Assembly (NCBI GenBank): GCA_029053015.1
Contig: JAIDHX010000001.1
Location: forward strand, 1 to 64,000
Source of the DNA: Lachnospiraceae bacterium
Lineage (GTDB): Bacteria > Bacillota > Clostridia > Lachnospirales > Lachnospiraceae
DNA length: 64,000 nucleotides
Reading direction: 5' to 3'
The notes under the pieces were generated by a model. That model worked only from the letters and a program-made list of their open reading frames with translations, was not told where the DNA came from and ran no database searches. A program made the translations under genes and the position numbers. This document shows positions 62,907-64,000 of the stretch, in pieces. Position 1 is the stretch's first letter. Every line of letters begins with the position of its first letter.

Positions 62907-64000
62907 TTTTGATGCCGTTGATGTTGCCTGCGGCAAGTTCATCAAGCGTTACAATATACTTGGGGTAGTGGTCCTTGATTGCAAGCAGATTGGCGGCTTC
63001 ACGGTCGGATTCCTCCGGCAGATTGCGGCACACCTGCACATAAATACGCTCGTCACGCCGCACAGCCACAAAATCAATTTCTTTCGTTTCGTTTTTTCCG
63101 ATATAAACTTCATAGCCTTTTCTGCGAAGCTCAAAGTAGACAATGTTTTCGAGCATGGCGGCGACAGACTTCGGATTAAAGCCCATTATGCAGTATTTGA
63201 GGGAAGCGTCTGCAAGATAAAACTTCTCCTGCGTTTTCAGCACGGATTTGCCCTGTAAATCGTATCGCTGGCAGCGGTAGATTACAAAGGCTTTTTCCAG
63301 CCATTCCAGATAGTTATAGACGGCTTCCACCGAGAGAGAACGCCCCTCGCTTTTCAGAAACTTTGCAATGGCGTTAGCGGAAAAGGTCTTGCCCACATTT
63401 TCTACTATATATTTTACCACACGGTTGAACAGGTCAAAGTTTGTGATATTGTGTCGCTTTGCAATATCGCTCGTAATAACAGAATGATAGATACCCTCAA
63501 CAATCTGATACGCTGCATCCTCATCAAAACTGCCAAGCGCAACAATAGGGAATCCGCCCAGTCGAATATATTCATTCAAAAGCTCCTTGGGCGTGCGGTC
63601 GTCCGTTTTTTTGAAATCCATATACTCGGCAAAGGACAGCGTAAACACAAGAATAGATATATAGCGTCCAGTCAGATAGGTGGATATTTCACTTGACATC
63701 AGCTTGGAATTGGAGCCGGTCACATAAATATCCGTATTGGCGTTTTCAAGCAGACTGTTGATGGCTTTTTCCCAGCCGGAGATTTCCTGTACTTCGTCAA
63801 GCAAGAGATAATAACGCCCGCCGCCAGTCATTTTTTCTTTGATGCCGTTGTACATGTCCTTATCGGTCATGCCATCGTCAAAATCTTCCGAGGTATAGCG
63901 CATATAGATAATATGGTCTTCGGAAACGCCGCTCTTTACCAAATCATTGCGCAGCATTTCTAAAATCGTGGATTTACCGCAGCGGCGGATACCTGCCAGT
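62866..64000 (-). CDS. DUF4143-type AAA ATPase (5' end beyond window)
   Basis: The frame stays open to the window edge; Walker A GIRRCGKST is encoded at 63964-63990 and Walker B YYLLLDEVQEI follows, so the start lies outside. Middle LTGRYISILVFTLSFAEY and the C-terminal nuclease-like DUF4143 part (ENIVYFELRRKGYEVYIG, KEIDFVAVRRDERIYVQV) identify the family, widespread in gut Clostridia, with an uncertain role, possibly related to toxin-antitoxin or mobile functions. At least 378 residues. Confidence 0.87.
   Translation of the reverse strand, partial: LAGIRRCGKSTILEMLRNDLVKSGVSEDHIIYMRYTSEDFDDGMTDKDMYNGIKEKMTGGGRYYLLLDEVQEISGWEKAINSLLENANTDIYVTGSNSKLMSSEISTYLTGRYISILVFTLSFAEYMDFKKTDDRTPKELLNEYIRLGGFPIVALGSFDEDAAYQIVEGIYHSVITSDIAKRHNITNFDLFNRVVKYIVENVGKTFSANAIAKFLKSEGRSLSVEAVYNYLEWLEKAFVIYRCQRYDLQGKSVLKTQEKFYLADASLKYCIMGFNPKSVAAMLENIVYFELRRKGYEVYIGKNETKEIDFVAVRRDERIYVQVCRNLPEESDREAANLLAIKDHYPKYIVTLDELAAGNINGIKIMHLADFLLREEY

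Noticed and set aside
62187..62945. 252-codon minus-strand frame opposite the TetR gene
   Set aside because: Shadow of the TetR frame; the translated product shows no domain and its upstream region has no ribosome site.

Overview
The window looks like chromosome from a spore-forming, probably flagellated member of the Firmicutes, most likely a Lachnospiraceae-type Clostridia. The grounds are an alpha/beta-type small acid-soluble spore protein, a FliB flagellin lysine methylase, two chemotaxis receptors, strong TTGACA/TATAAT promoters, GGAGG ribosome binding sites, and a cellobiose phosphorylase next to an ABC importer without its own ATPase. I cannot name a species.

Layout. 0-0.8 kb: the last bases of a 23S rRNA gene, then seven tRNAs (Asn, Glu, Thr, Met, Asp, Val, Leu). 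0.87-3.7 kb: PHP-family phosphoesterase, tRNA-Arg(ACG) and a cardiolipin synthase. 3.8-11.2 kb: a cello-oligosaccharide locus in which cellobiose phosphorylase diverges from a LacI-type regulator, binding lipoprotein and two permeases, with matching operator-like motifs at both promoters. 11.3-17.5 kb: DUF1700-like membrane protein, a 49-residue Asn/Gln-rich peptide, RlmL-type methyltransferase, a catalytically degenerate amidase_3 protein, RdgB, YfcE-type phosphoesterase, a chemotaxis receptor and tRNA-Pro.

17.6-32 kb is an accessory-looking stretch of short unrelated transcription units: a VapBC-like pair, HAD hydrolase, an Ltp-repeat lipoprotein, histidine phosphatase, GNAT, MerR/GyrI regulator, three poorly known proteins, FliB, flavoprotein plus small tyrosine phosphatase, an AraC-glyoxalase fusion, Xre regulator, a TmrB-like kinase, an AraC-ClpP operon, and an AT-rich 671-residue FokI-like nuclease with no methyltransferase beside it.

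32-51.6 kb is mostly household: Nudix hydrolase, D-lactate dehydrogenase, ABC-class ATPase, four tRNAs, MATE exporter, second chemotaxis receptor, tRNA-Leu(TAG), YfhO-like protein, MalQ, CYTH and DJ-1 proteins, GNAT, Rpn-like nuclease, methyltransferase, a LytTR/GHKL two-component pair, and a YtrA-type GntR-ABC operon. 51.6-64 kb holds the spore protein, a second MATE exporter, a domain-permuted GH3 beta-glucosidase, an AGCS symporter, ClpB, DegV, a TetR regulator and a truncated DUF4143 ATPase.

The most unusual non-coding signal is a repeat family. Three copies share a conserved core (GCGCTYTCGCTC, exactly 13 bases, GCGGTAC, variable loop, GTACCG). Each core sits directly inside its own long inverted repeat of unrelated sequence. 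Two copies face each other inside a gene-free block (52088-52603) bounded by perfect 12-bp inverted repeats. The third lies between degV and the tetR gene. No transposase accompanies them.
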